Positions 15,670-24,849 of a stretch of DNA of 64,000 nucleotides are shown in pieces. Numbering within the stretch: the stretch's first letter is position 1; every line of letters starts with the position of its first letter. The notes beneath the pieces are model-generated. The model saw only the letters and a program-made list of their open reading frames with translations. It did no database searches and was not told the origin of the DNA. A program made the translations under genes and the position numbers. The stretch lies in assembly GCF_040676675.1 (NCBI RefSeq), contig NZ_JBFAPK010000045.1:1-64000 (forward strand), given 5' to 3'. Source of the DNA: JBFAPK01 sp040676675 (GTDB lineage: Bacteria > Actinomycetota > Actinomycetes > Mycobacteriales > Micromonosporaceae).

Positions 15670-17702
15670 CGTCGCACCGGCGCGGTGGGGCCGTCCGCCT
15701 CGCGTCCCGCCTCCGCCGCTGCCTGGTCCGGCTGCCGGGCCGAGCCGGCGCCGCGTCCCGCCGAGGCCGGGCCGGTCGAGACCGGGTTTCCGGTGGCCGC
15801 CGCCGGCGCGCCGATCGCGCCGGGGGTGGGCTCGGTGGCGACCGCGCGGGCGGGCGGGACGGTCTCGGCGCCGGCGCTGCCCGCGTCCCCACCACTCGCC
15901 CGGGGCGCCGGCCGCGCGGCGGACGCGGCGCCCACCGCCTCGGCCGCGCGGGTCGACGACCGCCGGGCGAGGATCGTCACGGCGGCCAGTCCGGTCACCA
16001 CCACGAGCCCGATGGTGAGGGCGCGCAGCGGGCTGCTGCCCGTGCCGCCGGAGGCCGCGGCCGCGGTCTCCCCGGCGAGGACCATGCTCACCGCCGCGTT
16101 TGGGTTGATCATGCCCCAGCCGACCACGGGGTCCGGCCCGTCCTGCCCGGCTCGTTCGGCGGTCGCCTTGATCCGATGTACCACCTGGGCCGCGCTCAGG
16201 TTGGGGTAGGCGGAACGGACCAGGGTCGCCGCCCCCGCGACGAAGGCCGCCGCGTACTGCGAGCCGCTGTTCGCCCGGGTTTCCGTCGCACCGACGCCGA
16301 GGCTGGCCACGTCGATACCGGGCGCGAGCACGTCGACCGTCTCCGGACGGTAGTTCGCCGCCGGCTGCCCGTCCGGGCCGACACCGCCGACCAGCAGCAG
16401 GCCCTCCGGCTTCGACGGGGGCGCGGCCTTGTCCCCCGCCACAGGAACGGTGGGTGCCGGAGCGACCACCACCACGTCGTGCGAGAGGGCCGCCTGCACC
16501 GCGTCCCGCACGGCCGGGGCGGTGAGGTCCACGTAGGCCCCCAGGGCAACCACGCGAGCACCGGCCGAGGCCGCCACCTCGATCGCCGTGGCCGCGTCAC
16601 CCGGCTCGGTGGTACGGGGAGTCTGGTTCACCACCCGCACCGGCAGGATCGTCGCGGCGGGGGCCAACCCGGTCATCCGACCCGCTTCCCCGGCCGATCC
16701 GACCGGGGAAGCGGCCACGATGCCGGCCATCGCGGTACCGGAGCCGAGGCAGTCGCTGTTCCCACGCCCGCTGCCGGTCGGGATGTCGGCCCCGATGGCG
16801 ACCCGCCCACTCAGCTCCGGCGCGTCGCCGTCGACGCCCGAGTCGATCACCGCGACCAGCACGCCCTCACCCTGGGTACGCCCCCAGGCCTGGTCCACCG
16901 CCATCCGGTCGTACGCCCAGCGGGACTCCGCCCGGGACGACGCCGACACGGTGCACGAGTCCGGCTTCGGCTTCCGCCCCCTGTCCGGCTGACGATCCGC
17001 CGGCGGGGGCGCCTGGCCACCACCCGCCGGGAGGCTCGGCCCCACGGTCGGCGGCGCCGGATCGGTCGGGGCGCTCGTCCGGGGCGTACCCGCGCCGGGA
17101 CGCCGTGGAGCCGTGGTGGTGGGCGGAGCGGCGGGACGCCGGGAGGGTGCGGGCACCGGGGCCACCGGCGCGAACGGGGACGACGCGGCCTCCCGGCGCG
17201 ATGGCGACGTGGACGCCGGCTTGCTCGGGAGCAGGCCGTACCGCACCCCGTCGCCGACCGCGTCCCACGGCAACACCAGGGTCCAGCCCGCCCGCAGTTG
17301 TGTCGAGTCGGTCAACACCCCGCCGTCGGCCTGCCGCCGACCGGCATTGAGGTGGTAGATCTCCTGCGCGCGCCCGGTCGCGCCCAGCAGCCGGCCGGCG
17401 ATGTCGGTGAGGCTCTCCGGCCGGCTCTGCCCAGCCTCGGCGACGGTGTAGAACTTGACGCGTTCGTCGCCGGCGACCGGCGACGCGGGCCCGGTGGGCC
17501 GCACGGGCGGTGTGGTCGACGGGGCCGGCGGGGTCACCGTGGCCGATGGCGCCGACGGGGACGCCGCCGGCGGTGTCACGGACGACGTCCCGGTCGGAAC
17601 CGGCGCGGCGAACGCCTGCTCCGAGTCCCGCGCGGGGGTCAGCGCCGCCAACATGACCAGACACCCCAGCAGGCCCGACCAGGCCCGTACCCTCGCCGTC
17701 AC
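15666..17702 (-). CDS. LysM-like domain fused to a catalytically degenerate mycosin
   Basis: 678 aa from GTG 17702, preferred over ATG 17723 because AAGGAGG lies 6 nt before it. Signal peptide (~5-33), a Pro/Thr/Ser linker, a LysM-like module (~82-145: SLTDIAGRLLGATGRAQEIY, HLNAGR, LRAGWTLVLP), a second Pro-rich linker, an S8 subtilisin fold (~250-545), a membrane span (~561-580) and an Ala-rich cytosolic tail. Asp is kept (VIDSGVD, D287). The His site reads CLGSGT (S321) and the Ser site GSQYAAAFVAG (Q482), so the triad is broken. The LysM-like part suggests peptidoglycan contact. Coupled by GTGA to the other degenerate mycosin. Exported and membrane-anchored; probably a structural piece of this T7SS. 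Confidence 0.85.
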   Translation of the reverse strand: MTARVRAWSGLLGCLVMLAALTPARDSEQAFAAPVPTGTSSVTPPAASPSAPSATVTPPAPSTTPPVRPTGPASPVAGDERVKFYTVAEAGQSRPESLTDIAGRLLGATGRAQEIYHLNAGRRQADGGVLTDSTQLRAGWTLVLPWDAVGDGVRYGLLPSKPASTSPSRREAASSPFAPVAPVPAPSRRPAAPPTTTAPRRPGAGTPRTSAPTDPAPPTVGPSLPAGGGQAPPPADRQPDRGRKPKPDSCTVSASSRAESRWAYDRMAVDQAWGRTQGEGVLVAVIDSGVDGDAPELSGRVAIGADIPTGSGRGNSDCLGSGTAMAGIVAASPVGSAGEAGRMTGLAPAATILPVRVVNQTPRTTEPGDAATAIEVAASAGARVVALGAYVDLTAPAVRDAVQAALSHDVVVVAPAPTVPVAGDKAAPPSKPEGLLLVGGVGPDGQPAANYRPETVDVLAPGIDVASLGVGATETRANSGSQYAAAFVAGAATLVRSAYPNLSAAQVVHRIKATAERAGQDGPDPVVGWGMINPNAAVSMVLAGETAAAASGGTGSSPLRALTIGLVVVTGLAAVTILARRSSTRAAEAVGAASAARPAPRASGGDAGSAGAETVPPARAVATEPTPGAIGAPAAATGNPVSTGPASAGRGAGSARQPDQAAAEAGREADGPTAPVRR

Positions 17703-17921
17703 CGGCGGCCTCCTTCGCCTCATGTCCGTCCGATGGCGATGCTCCGGCCGCCGGCCGGATCGCCGCCCATCCCGACGACGCCTCCGGATCCCATCCGGTT
17801 CAAAACCGCTTCCCGCCCCGTCCCGCCGTGCTCCGGCCGGCCCGGTCGAACCGTCCGTTCACGGGCGGCGTACGTGCCCGGCCCGCCGGTGGGCACCGTG
17901 GCCGGGGCCGCACGCGCGCCG

Positions 17922-19358
17922 TCACCGGGCGGGTGTCGGCCTGTCCGGCCGGTCCGCCTCGGCGGTGGCCAGGACCGACCAGCGGGCCCGCAACACGTCG
18001 CCCACCAGCACCGGCACCACGCGCGACGCGGTCCGGGCGGTCAGGCCCCGAGCCGCGGTCAGCGCCTTGCCGCGCAACGGCTCAGTGACGATCACCTCGG
18101 GTCGGCTCCCCGGGCCGAAGCCCTCGGGCGGCGGGAACTCGTCGACCCGGCGGCATCCAGGCGGAACGTCCGGCCCGAGCACGGCGCCGACGACCGTCAC
18201 GGTCACTCCGGCGGCCAGCAGTTGGCGGGCGATGCCGAGCGCCTGCCGCCGGGCCGCCGCCGGCGATCCGGTGACGGTGAAGACATCCGGTGTGGCGGCG
18301 AGGTCCAGGTAGAACCGCCACGATTTCCAACGTCCGAGCACGATCGGCAGCAACCCGGCGGGCACCGCATCATCGGAGAGCCAGCCGTACGGGGTGTCGA
18401 CGCCGTCGGCGACCCGCGCCAGCAGGCGGACGTCGAGATGGTCGGTCTCGGCGTCCAGCGCGGACAGTTCCACGGCCACACGACCACGCCGAGTCGGTGC
18501 CGTCGGTTGCGGCTCCGACGCCACCGGGGTCGGTTCTGCCGCTGGCGCGGGTTGTGGGACGGGCCCCGCCGCCGCCCGGGCTCGGTTCGCGGCCGGAGCC
18601 TGAGCCGAAGCCGGCGCGGGAGTCTGAGCCGAAGCCGGCGCGGGAGACAAAGCGATGGTTTCGGCCGGAGCCGCGGCCGTGCGGGTGACGGGCGTGTCCG
18701 CCTCCGCCGGTGGCGGTGACGGTGCGGTCGGACGATGCCGGCGTCCCGGCCGCAGCAGGCGTCGCGCCGCGGCGAGCAGCAGCACCATCGCCACGAGCCC
18801 GACCGCCCCGATCAGGTACGGCGACACGCCGCCGGTACCGTCCGGTGCGGCACCGGCGGATTCCGGTCGGGACGGCGGCTGCGACGGATACGGCGGTGTC
18901 CCGACGCGTACTCCCGAACCGTCCGCATCGGACGGCAGCTCCAGAATCCACCCTGGGCTCAGCGACAACGGGTCCGTCAACTGGCCACCGTCCGGCTGCA
19001 CGCGGCCCTGGTTCAGCTCGAAGATCTCCCGATAGCGGTTGCCGTCCCCGAGCGTTTGCACCGCGATCTGGTACAGGTACTCGCGCTGTCCTTCCTGTGG
19101 CGTCCCCACCACGTAGTACCGCCGGTCCCCCGGCCCGCCGGTGGTGGCTCCAGGGGTCACGCGCGCGCCGGCGGTGACACTCGGGTCCGGCGTCGGCGCG
19201 GCCATCGGCGCCGCCTCCGCCGGTGTCATCGGCGACGCGAGAACGGCCAGAACCATCGCCAGTACCGGCGCCGCCCCGAGCGGCCATCCGCGCTGGGCGA
19301 CCTCGCGAACCCGCACCGTCGGGTCGCACCCTGACCGGACCGTACCCGAGCCATCCAT
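17922..19358 (-). CDS. LysM-domain membrane protein at the end of the T7SS locus
   Basis: 478 aa from ATG 19358, which has GAGAGGA about 9 nt upstream; the longer open frame to 19862 has no support. A hydrophobic export segment (~27-50), LysM-like module (~80-142: YLYQIAVQTLGDGNRYREIF, ELNQGRVQPDGG, LSPGWILELP), one span (~180-201), an Ala/Pro-rich linker and a C-terminal alpha/beta domain (VAVELSALDAETDHLDVRLL; RFYLDLAATPDVFTVTG). The LysM part closely resembles that in the neighbouring mycosin. Position after the mycosins is where eccE often lies, but I cannot support EccE homology. It lies 219 nt upstream of the mycosin-2 start on the same strand. Likely couples the cell wall to a cytosolic domain of unknown function. 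Confidence 0.75.
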   Translation of the reverse strand: MDGSGTVRSGCDPTVRVREVAQRGWPLGAAPVLAMVLAVLASPMTPAEAAPMAAPTPDPSVTAGARVTPGATTGGPGDRRYYVVGTPQEGQREYLYQIAVQTLGDGNRYREIFELNQGRVQPDGGQLTDPLSLSPGWILELPSDADGSGVRVGTPPYPSQPPSRPESAGAAPDGTGGVSPYLIGAVGLVAMVLLLAAARRLLRPGRRHRPTAPSPPPAEADTPVTRTAAAPAETIALSPAPASAQTPAPASAQAPAANRARAAAGPVPQPAPAAEPTPVASEPQPTAPTRRGRVAVELSALDAETDHLDVRLLARVADGVDTPYGWLSDDAVPAGLLPIVLGRWKSWRFYLDLAATPDVFTVTGSPAAARRQALGIARQLLAAGVTVTVVGAVLGPDVPPGCRRVDEFPPPEGFGPGSRPEVIVTEPLRGKALTAARGLTARTASRVVPVLVGDVLRARWSVLATAEADRPDRPTPAR

Positions 19359-19827
19359 AGCCACATGTCCTCTCGTTCTCCACCCCCGCGAGTACGGCCC
19401 CAGACCGTAGCCACACCCGTCGGGCCGGGCGATGGCCGCCCCGCGCTCGTCCGCCGGGGCGAGCGCAGGAGAACGTCCGGGCCGGGTCGACGGGCCAACT
19501 GATCGCGCGACGGCAGCGGGCGGTCGAGGACTCGCTCTGCGTGGACGAACGTAAGATCGGCAACCCGATGCGAGGTCACGGGCGACGTACCAGAGTTGGC
19601 CACCAACGCTGATCTCGCGCCGAGTCGCGGCGGGGGCAGGCCGGCCGCACCCGCATGCTCCCCTTGAGTGGTCCCTACGGCCGAGCAGCCGGACACCTGA
19701 GATCCGATTGCCGCCCAGGAACCGGACAAGTCGAATCCACCAACAGCCTTCGGTATCTGCCAGCACAGATGCTTCGGCAACATGCGTTTGCCGTGATCGA
19801 AGCTTCCGGCCGGCAGGTGCCGGGTCG
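19359..19827. other. Intergenic, no gene seen
   Basis: 469 bp between the LysM protein start and the 3' end of the GNAT gene, both on the minus strand. Expected to contain the promoter of the LysM/mycosin operon; no convincing -35/-10 pair or operator was found. Confidence 0.6.
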
Positions 19828-20817
19828 CTACGCGTATCGGGTGAGGGTCCAGAAACCGACACTCGGCCGCATGCCGAAACGACGGTTGGTGCGCAGGATG
19901 GCCTCGTTGGTGTCGTCGTTGTGCGTGGTGAGACCCGGGGCCCCGGCGTCTCGCGCCGCCAGCATCGCGGCGGCCTTCAGGGCACCGGCGATGCCCTGGC
20001 CACGGTGCGCGACGACCACTCCGGTGTAGACGGTGTACCAATCCGCGAGGTCGGCCTGCGGCGTGATGATCGATGTGCCCACCGGGTACGGCACGGCGTC
20101 GCTTTCCGCCAGCAGGACGAGGGCGTCGTCGGGAATTCTCCGCCGTATCTGGGTGAGGTCGGGTTCCTGCTTGGCCCTGCCGGGCAGCGGCAACCCGGCC
20201 ATGCTGCGGCCGATACAGTCCAAGACGTCGGCCTCCTCGGCGACCAGGTCGGCGCGGCGAACGCGGACGCCCGCCTGGCGAGCTGATCGCGCGGCGCGCT
20301 CGGCGAGGTCGCCGACGGCACCGGTCAGGTCGAACCGCCAGCCGACACTGTGCGACGTGACCGCCAGGCCGTACCGCTGCGCGAATCGGCGCCCCTGCTC
20401 AAGGTCGTCACGCAGGGTGCTGGTCACCGACAGACTCGGCCGGAGGCGCCGTGCCGCCAGGTCGAGCTCGTTGGCAAGCGCCGTCCCGATGCCCTGACCG
20501 CGGGAACCGGGGGCGACCGCGACGCAGGCGCTGACCGTACCGAACGCCGGTTCGCTGATCAGGTGAGCCGCACCGACCAGGGAATCGTGTTGCGTGGCGA
20601 CGAAGGCGTGGTGCACCTCGGTGTCGGGGCCGGCGGTGAGATGCTGAACCAACCAGTGTCGCCGCTGCGTCCCCGCGCTGAGCACTAGCAGATCGATCGA
20701 CCGGCCGACATCCGGGGTTTCCATCGGCCGGATGACGATGTTCTCCGGCGGCAGGCCACCCGCGGCGCCACCCCCAGGCCCCAGCGAGGTCGGAAAGACA
20801 CACCCATGATCAGACAA
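19828..20817 (-). CDS. Double-domain GNAT acetyltransferase
   Basis: About 329 aa. Two acetyl-CoA-binding loops of GNAT type are visible: RGQGIGTALANEL in the first half and RGQGIAGALKAAAM near the end, each within a complete beta/alpha GNAT domain (first from IVIRPMETPDVG, second ending in NRRFGMRPSVGFWTLTRY). Tandem GNAT proteins of this length acetylate small amines or antibiotics, or are degenerate in one half; the substrate cannot be read from sequence. Start uncertain: TTG 20817 has AGGAAG about 7 nt upstream, while the frame is open to TTG 20883. Stands alone between the T7SS locus and the LAL regulator. Confidence 0.85.
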   Translation of the reverse strand: MSDHGCVFPTSLGPGGGAAGGLPPENIVIRPMETPDVGRSIDLLVLSAGTQRRHWLVQHLTAGPDTEVHHAFVATQHDSLVGAAHLISEPAFGTVSACVAVAPGSRGQGIGTALANELDLAARRLRPSLSVTSTLRDDLEQGRRFAQRYGLAVTSHSVGWRFDLTGAVGDLAERAARSARQAGVRVRRADLVAEEADVLDCIGRSMAGLPLPGRAKQEPDLTQIRRRIPDDALVLLAESDAVPYPVGTSIITPQADLADWYTVYTGVVVAHRGQGIAGALKAAAMLAARDAGAPGLTTHNDDTNEAILRTNRRFGMRPSVGFWTLTRYA

Positions 20818-21356
20818 CGCACACTTCCTAAATCGGCTATGACCGCCCGGCGCGGTCGCCCGGGTCGGCGCCAGAACAAGCAATGACCATGCTGGTCGGG
20901 CACGGGCCCGACGGCATCAGAAACAGCACCAGTTTTCGTCCGGGCAGCGCACGACCAGGCACTCGGGAAAATTCCCTAGGCGAGTGGGAATCCCGCGCTC
21001 TTTGCGGGTGGACTCGGCGGCGGCAGACGATGACCCATACGAAAGATGGAAGGACTTCGTGACGTCAAATTTCCCATTGGGCGGGTAACCGGCGGATTCG
21101 GTACGGCGGGGCGACAATCCGTCGGGTGCGCTTCGGACTGGGCGGACCCGAGGAGTCCCGTGACGGCGCAGCATTCGCGATACGGTGGATCCGTGCGGCA
21201 GCACCGGGCTTTCGAGTCGATCTGCGGGGCGGGCGGAACGGCCGGACCGGTTCTGTCGGTCGTTGGCCGACCCGACTCCTACCGCGCCGGAACCGGCCGG
21301 AGGACGAGTCCGGTATCCCTGGCGGTGGGCGCTTGGGCTTGTGACATCCTTGTCTC
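20818..21356. other. Intergenic stretch, no convincing gene
   Basis: 539 bp. A minus-strand frame at 20917-21204 includes GSTVSRMLRRHGTPRVRPV, faintly like the helix-turn-helix of IS481-type transposases, but it is too short to claim. No promoter for the LAL gene could be identified with confidence. Confidence 0.5.
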
Positions 21357-24300
21357 GTGCGAAGCGTCCCGGTCAGCTCCATCTTCGTCGGTCGGGCTGC
21401 GGAGCTGGCCCAGCTAACGCTGGCCGCAGCGGCGGCGGAGCAGGGCGCCGGCCAGTCCGTCCTGGTGCGGGGCGAGGCGGGTGTGGGCAAGACCCGGCTG
21501 GTCGAGGAGTTCGTCCGCAACCTCGCCCCCGAGCAAGCCGTGGCAGCGTTCGGCAACTGCTTCGACGGCGGCGCGGACGTCCTCCCCTTCGCGCCCTTCA
21601 CCGCCGCTCTCCGCTCGTTGTGGCGACGCCTGCCTGACGAGGTGGGTGCCGCGAGCCTGGGCCGGGAAGACCTGCTGGCCCGGATCGTGCCGGATGTGGC
21701 AGTGCCCGCGGTCTCCCGATGGCGCGATGACGACAGCAGCGCCCTGTTCGCTCTGATCGCCCAAATCCTGGAGCAGCTCGCGGCGAACCGACTGCTCGTG
21801 TTGATTATCGAAGATCTGCACTGGGCCGACGTTTCCACCCGTCGCCTCTTGGAGTTCCTGTTCCGCACCCCACACACCGGCCGGCTCCTCATCATTGCCA
21901 CGTACCGGTCCGACGGCATCCCTCGCCAGCATCCCCTACGACCCTTCCTGGCCGAGATTGATCGATTACGATCGGTGCGTCGGATTGAGCTGGATCGATT
22001 TGATCGAGTCGAGGTCACGAAGCTTCTCACCGGCATCCTCAGAGCCTCGCCCGACCCCGCCATCCTCAATGAGATCTTCGCCCGGTCCGACGGGAACGCA
22101 TTCTTCGTGGAGGAACTCGCCCGTCTTTACCACGAGCACACGGGAGCCGGGCTGGACGACCTCCACGACGTACTGCTGGCCCGGGTGGACTCCCTGCCGG
22201 AGGCCGGTCAGCGGATCGCGCGGGTGGCGTCACAGAGCGGCCCCCTGATCAGCTATCCGCTGCTGCGCGCGGTCGCCGGCTTCGCCGAGGACGAGTTGAT
22301 CGAAGCGCTCCGGGCGGTTCTGCTCGCCCAGATCCTCGTCGCCGAACCGGACGGGACGGCGTACCGGTTCCGCCACTCGCTGATGCGGGAGGCCGTCAGC
22401 GCCAGCCTACTGGCGGGCGAACGGGTCCTGATCAACCAACGGTACGGCGAGGCGTTGGAGGCCGAGCCCTCGCTCGTACCCGCCGAGGAGCTCATCTCTC
22501 GCCTGGCGCAGCACTGGTACGCCGCGCACGACCACGTCAAGGCGCTGCGGATGAGCGTCGCCGCCGCTGACGCCGCCGGGTGCCGGTACGCGTACGCCGA
22601 GCAGCGGGAGCTGCTGGAACGCGCGCTCGAATTGTGGGACCAGGTACCGGCCGAGGCCCGGCACGCGCTGCCCGCCATACCGCTGCCGACCGACTTCCCG
22701 ACCCAGGATGAGGGTACGCGCGGGTCCGCCCCCGGTCGTACGGACCTGCTCGCCGCCGCGGTCATCGCGGCACGGCGCGGTGGGAACCTCGATCGCGCCC
22801 TGCACCTGGCCCGTCTCGCGCTGAAGCATCTCTCCGGGGAGCCCGAGAAGCGGGCACGACGCGCCGCGTGGTTCTGGGTTCAGCGTTCGCTGGTCGTCCA
22901 GGACCTGAACCAGGGAGATGGATGGCGGGAGCTACAGACGGCGCAGGGGCTCGTCCGTCACCTACCGTCCTCCACCATGCACGCCGCCCTGCTGACCTAC
23001 CTGGCGAACTGGAGCGCCCGGCACCGACCCGGACCGGAAAGCCTCGCCATCGCGGAACGAGCGGTGCACCGTACGACCAGCATCGGTAACGAGGAACTGG
23101 AACTGAGAGCCCGGATCACCCGCTGCTGGCTCAGGGCCGAGTCGGACCTCGACGGCACCAACGTCGCCGAACTCTACGAGGTACGAGAGCGGGCCGAGAA
23201 GCTCGGCGTGGCCGACATCATCGGACAGGTGAACCAGAATCTTCCGTCGACGCTGGAGGGGATGGGACGGTCCGACGAGGCGATCGTGGCGGCCCGCCAC
23301 AGCATCGACGTCTGCCGGTCGCTCGGCCTACCCAACCGCGAGGCATGGGCACGCCTCAACCTCTCGCTGTCGCTGTTCTCGGTCGGCCGGTGGTCCGAAT
23401 CGGACGAGGAACTCGACGAGGCGGCGGCCGTAGCCTGGTCGTACAAGTCGCGCGGAGCACTCGCGGGACGCCGTGCATTCAGCCTGTTGGCCCGGGGGGA
23501 CGTGGAACGGGCCGCCGAACAGGTCACTCTCGCCCGCGAACTGCTGGGAACCGGGGACCTCCAGCCGCAGTTCCTGGTCGCCATGAGCCATTGCGACATG
23601 GCGGTCGCCGCGGGGCAGGGCCGCGTCGCCGACGCGCGAATGGAGTTCCTCCGCGCCGACGCCAAGGGCCTGACCACAGGGCCGATCCGGTACTCACTTC
23701 CGATGCTCTGTGACGCCGCGTCGATGGAAGGTGACGCGCGCCGGTCCACCGCCCCGGACGAACGGTCGGCGGCGGTCCTGACCGCCGTACGGCGAGCTGT
23801 CTCGCGGCTGGACATCGTGTTCCCGATCTCACGCGCGTTCGAGACCCTGCTCTGGGCAGAGGTACGGCGGGCGGAGGGGACGGACGACCCGGCGCGGTGG
23901 ACGGCCGCCGTGGCGGCCTTCGAACCGCTGGGCCGTCCGTACGAACTCGCAGTCGCGCTCCTCGGCGAGGGGCGAGCACTGGCGGGGAACCATCAGCTCC
24001 GGAATACCGCGCTCGCGCGGCTGGCCCGCGCACACGAGATCGCCAGCTCACTCGGGGCCACCCGCCTTCTCGCCAGCATCGCCGCGCTCACCGGACATGC
24101 CGAGGTACCAACCCGAACGGAGACCCCGCCGACCGGGCAGCCAACCGCCGAGCCACCCACCGACGAACTGGTCGCCTTCGGGCTCACCCCGCGCGAGACC
24201 GAAGTGCTGCGTCTGGTTGCGCGCGGCTACCGCAACCGGCGTATCGCCGAGGAGCTCTACATCTCGCAGAAGACCGCCAGCCTCCACGTCTCCAACATCC

Positions 24301-24377
24301 TCGCGAAACTGGGCGCGGCCAGCCGCACCGAGGCCGCGGCGATAGCGCACCGGCACGGCCTTCCGTTGACGGAGTGA
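21357..24377 (+). CDS. LAL-type LuxR-family transcriptional regulator with AAA ATPase
   Basis: 1006 aa from GTG 21357 (no clear ribosome site, so the transcript may be leaderless). Walker A GEAGVGKT at 39-46, Walker B-like LLVLIIEDLHWAD at ~143-155, a winged region, a long TPR-like helical middle (~400-900) and a C-terminal LuxR helix-turn-helix (~939-1006: LTPRETEVLRLVARGYRNRR, TASLHVSNILAKLGAASRTE). LAL (large ATP-binding LuxR, MalT-like) proteins bind a small inducer and activate nearby genes. No obvious target operon adjoins it: the next plus-strand sequence is an integrase remnant. Length is typical of the family. Confidence 0.92.
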   Translation: MRSVPVSSIFVGRAAELAQLTLAAAAAEQGAGQSVLVRGEAGVGKTRLVEEFVRNLAPEQAVAAFGNCFDGGADVLPFAPFTAALRSLWRRLPDEVGAASLGREDLLARIVPDVAVPAVSRWRDDDSSALFALIAQILEQLAANRLLVLIIEDLHWADVSTRRLLEFLFRTPHTGRLLIIATYRSDGIPRQHPLRPFLAEIDRLRSVRRIELDRFDRVEVTKLLTGILRASPDPAILNEIFARSDGNAFFVEELARLYHEHTGAGLDDLHDVLLARVDSLPEAGQRIARVASQSGPLISYPLLRAVAGFAEDELIEALRAVLLAQILVAEPDGTAYRFRHSLMREAVSASLLAGERVLINQRYGEALEAEPSLVPAEELISRLAQHWYAAHDHVKALRMSVAAADAAGCRYAYAEQRELLERALELWDQVPAEARHALPAIPLPTDFPTQDEGTRGSAPGRTDLLAAAVIAARRGGNLDRALHLARLALKHLSGEPEKRARRAAWFWVQRSLVVQDLNQGDGWRELQTAQGLVRHLPSSTMHAALLTYLANWSARHRPGPESLAIAERAVHRTTSIGNEELELRARITRCWLRAESDLDGTNVAELYEVRERAEKLGVADIIGQVNQNLPSTLEGMGRSDEAIVAARHSIDVCRSLGLPNREAWARLNLSLSLFSVGRWSESDEELDEAAAVAWSYKSRGALAGRRAFSLLARGDVERAAEQVTLARELLGTGDLQPQFLVAMSHCDMAVAAGQGRVADARMEFLRADAKGLTTGPIRYSLPMLCDAASMEGDARRSTAPDERSAAVLTAVRRAVSRLDIVFPISRAFETLLWAEVRRAEGTDDPARWTAAVAAFEPLGRPYELAVALLGEGRALAGNHQLRNTALARLARAHEIASSLGATRLLASIAALTGHAEVPTRTETPPTGQPTAEPPTDELVAFGLTPRETEVLRLVARGYRNRRIAEELYISQKTASLHVSNILAKLGAASRTEAAAIAHRHGLPLTE

Positions 24378-24421
24378 TCGGGACCGGTACGGGGAAGCCC
24401 GGGCCGACATCCGCCCAGCGA

Positions 24422-24700
24422 CCCGTCCCCGGCAAACCCGGACCTCGGCACACCGGCGACCTGGCCGACATCGTCGACCTCATGCTGGCCACCGGCACCC
24501 GCATCGGTGAAATCCTCGCCCTGAGCGGGGAAGACCTGGACCGCGCGCCGAGCGTCCCCACCCTGACGATCTGCGGCACCCTGGTCTTCGTCAAAAGCCA
24601 AGGCTTCTTCCGGCAACCTGGACCAAGAGCGACGCCGGCTACCGAAGGTCGTCCTGCCCCAGGAGGGGCGGATACCCAGAGCGCGTCGGCGCAGTTTGGA
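24422..24700 (+). pseudogene. Tyrosine recombinase (integrase) remnant
   Basis: An internal piece of an integrase catalytic domain: HTGDLADIVDLMLATGTRIG then EILALSGEDLD, with the first catalytic Arg in GTRIGE. The text continues in other frames as TWTKSDAGYRR and VVLPQ, so at least two frameshifts are present. N-terminal domain and the HxxR...Y region are missing. Marks one edge of an old insertion next to the catabolic cluster. Confidence 0.75.
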
Positions 24701-24849
24701 CACTGTGTGAGCCCCCCGCTTTCATGGAGCTTCAGTCTCACTTGACTCGCCAGGTTCCGTAGCCGAGCATTCCGACACCCAGGGTGGGACAGGGAGCCTC
24801 GTCGTCATCTGAAAGGCCGGTCACTGTCTCTGCTCGGAGTCAGTACGTG

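Noticed and set aside
17922..19358. EccE assignment for the LysM-domain membrane protein
   Set aside because: Position fits, but the protein has a LysM-like module and one late span rather than the two N-terminal spans and domain expected of EccE.
20917..21204. IS481-like transposase fragment on the minus strand
   Set aside because: Only about 20 residues (STVSRMLRRHG region) look similar and no other transposase motif follows.
24700..24849. Search for a tRNA or attachment site next to the integrase remnant
   Set aside because: No cloverleaf or matching direct repeat could be recognised by eye; no tRNA was seen anywhere in the window.
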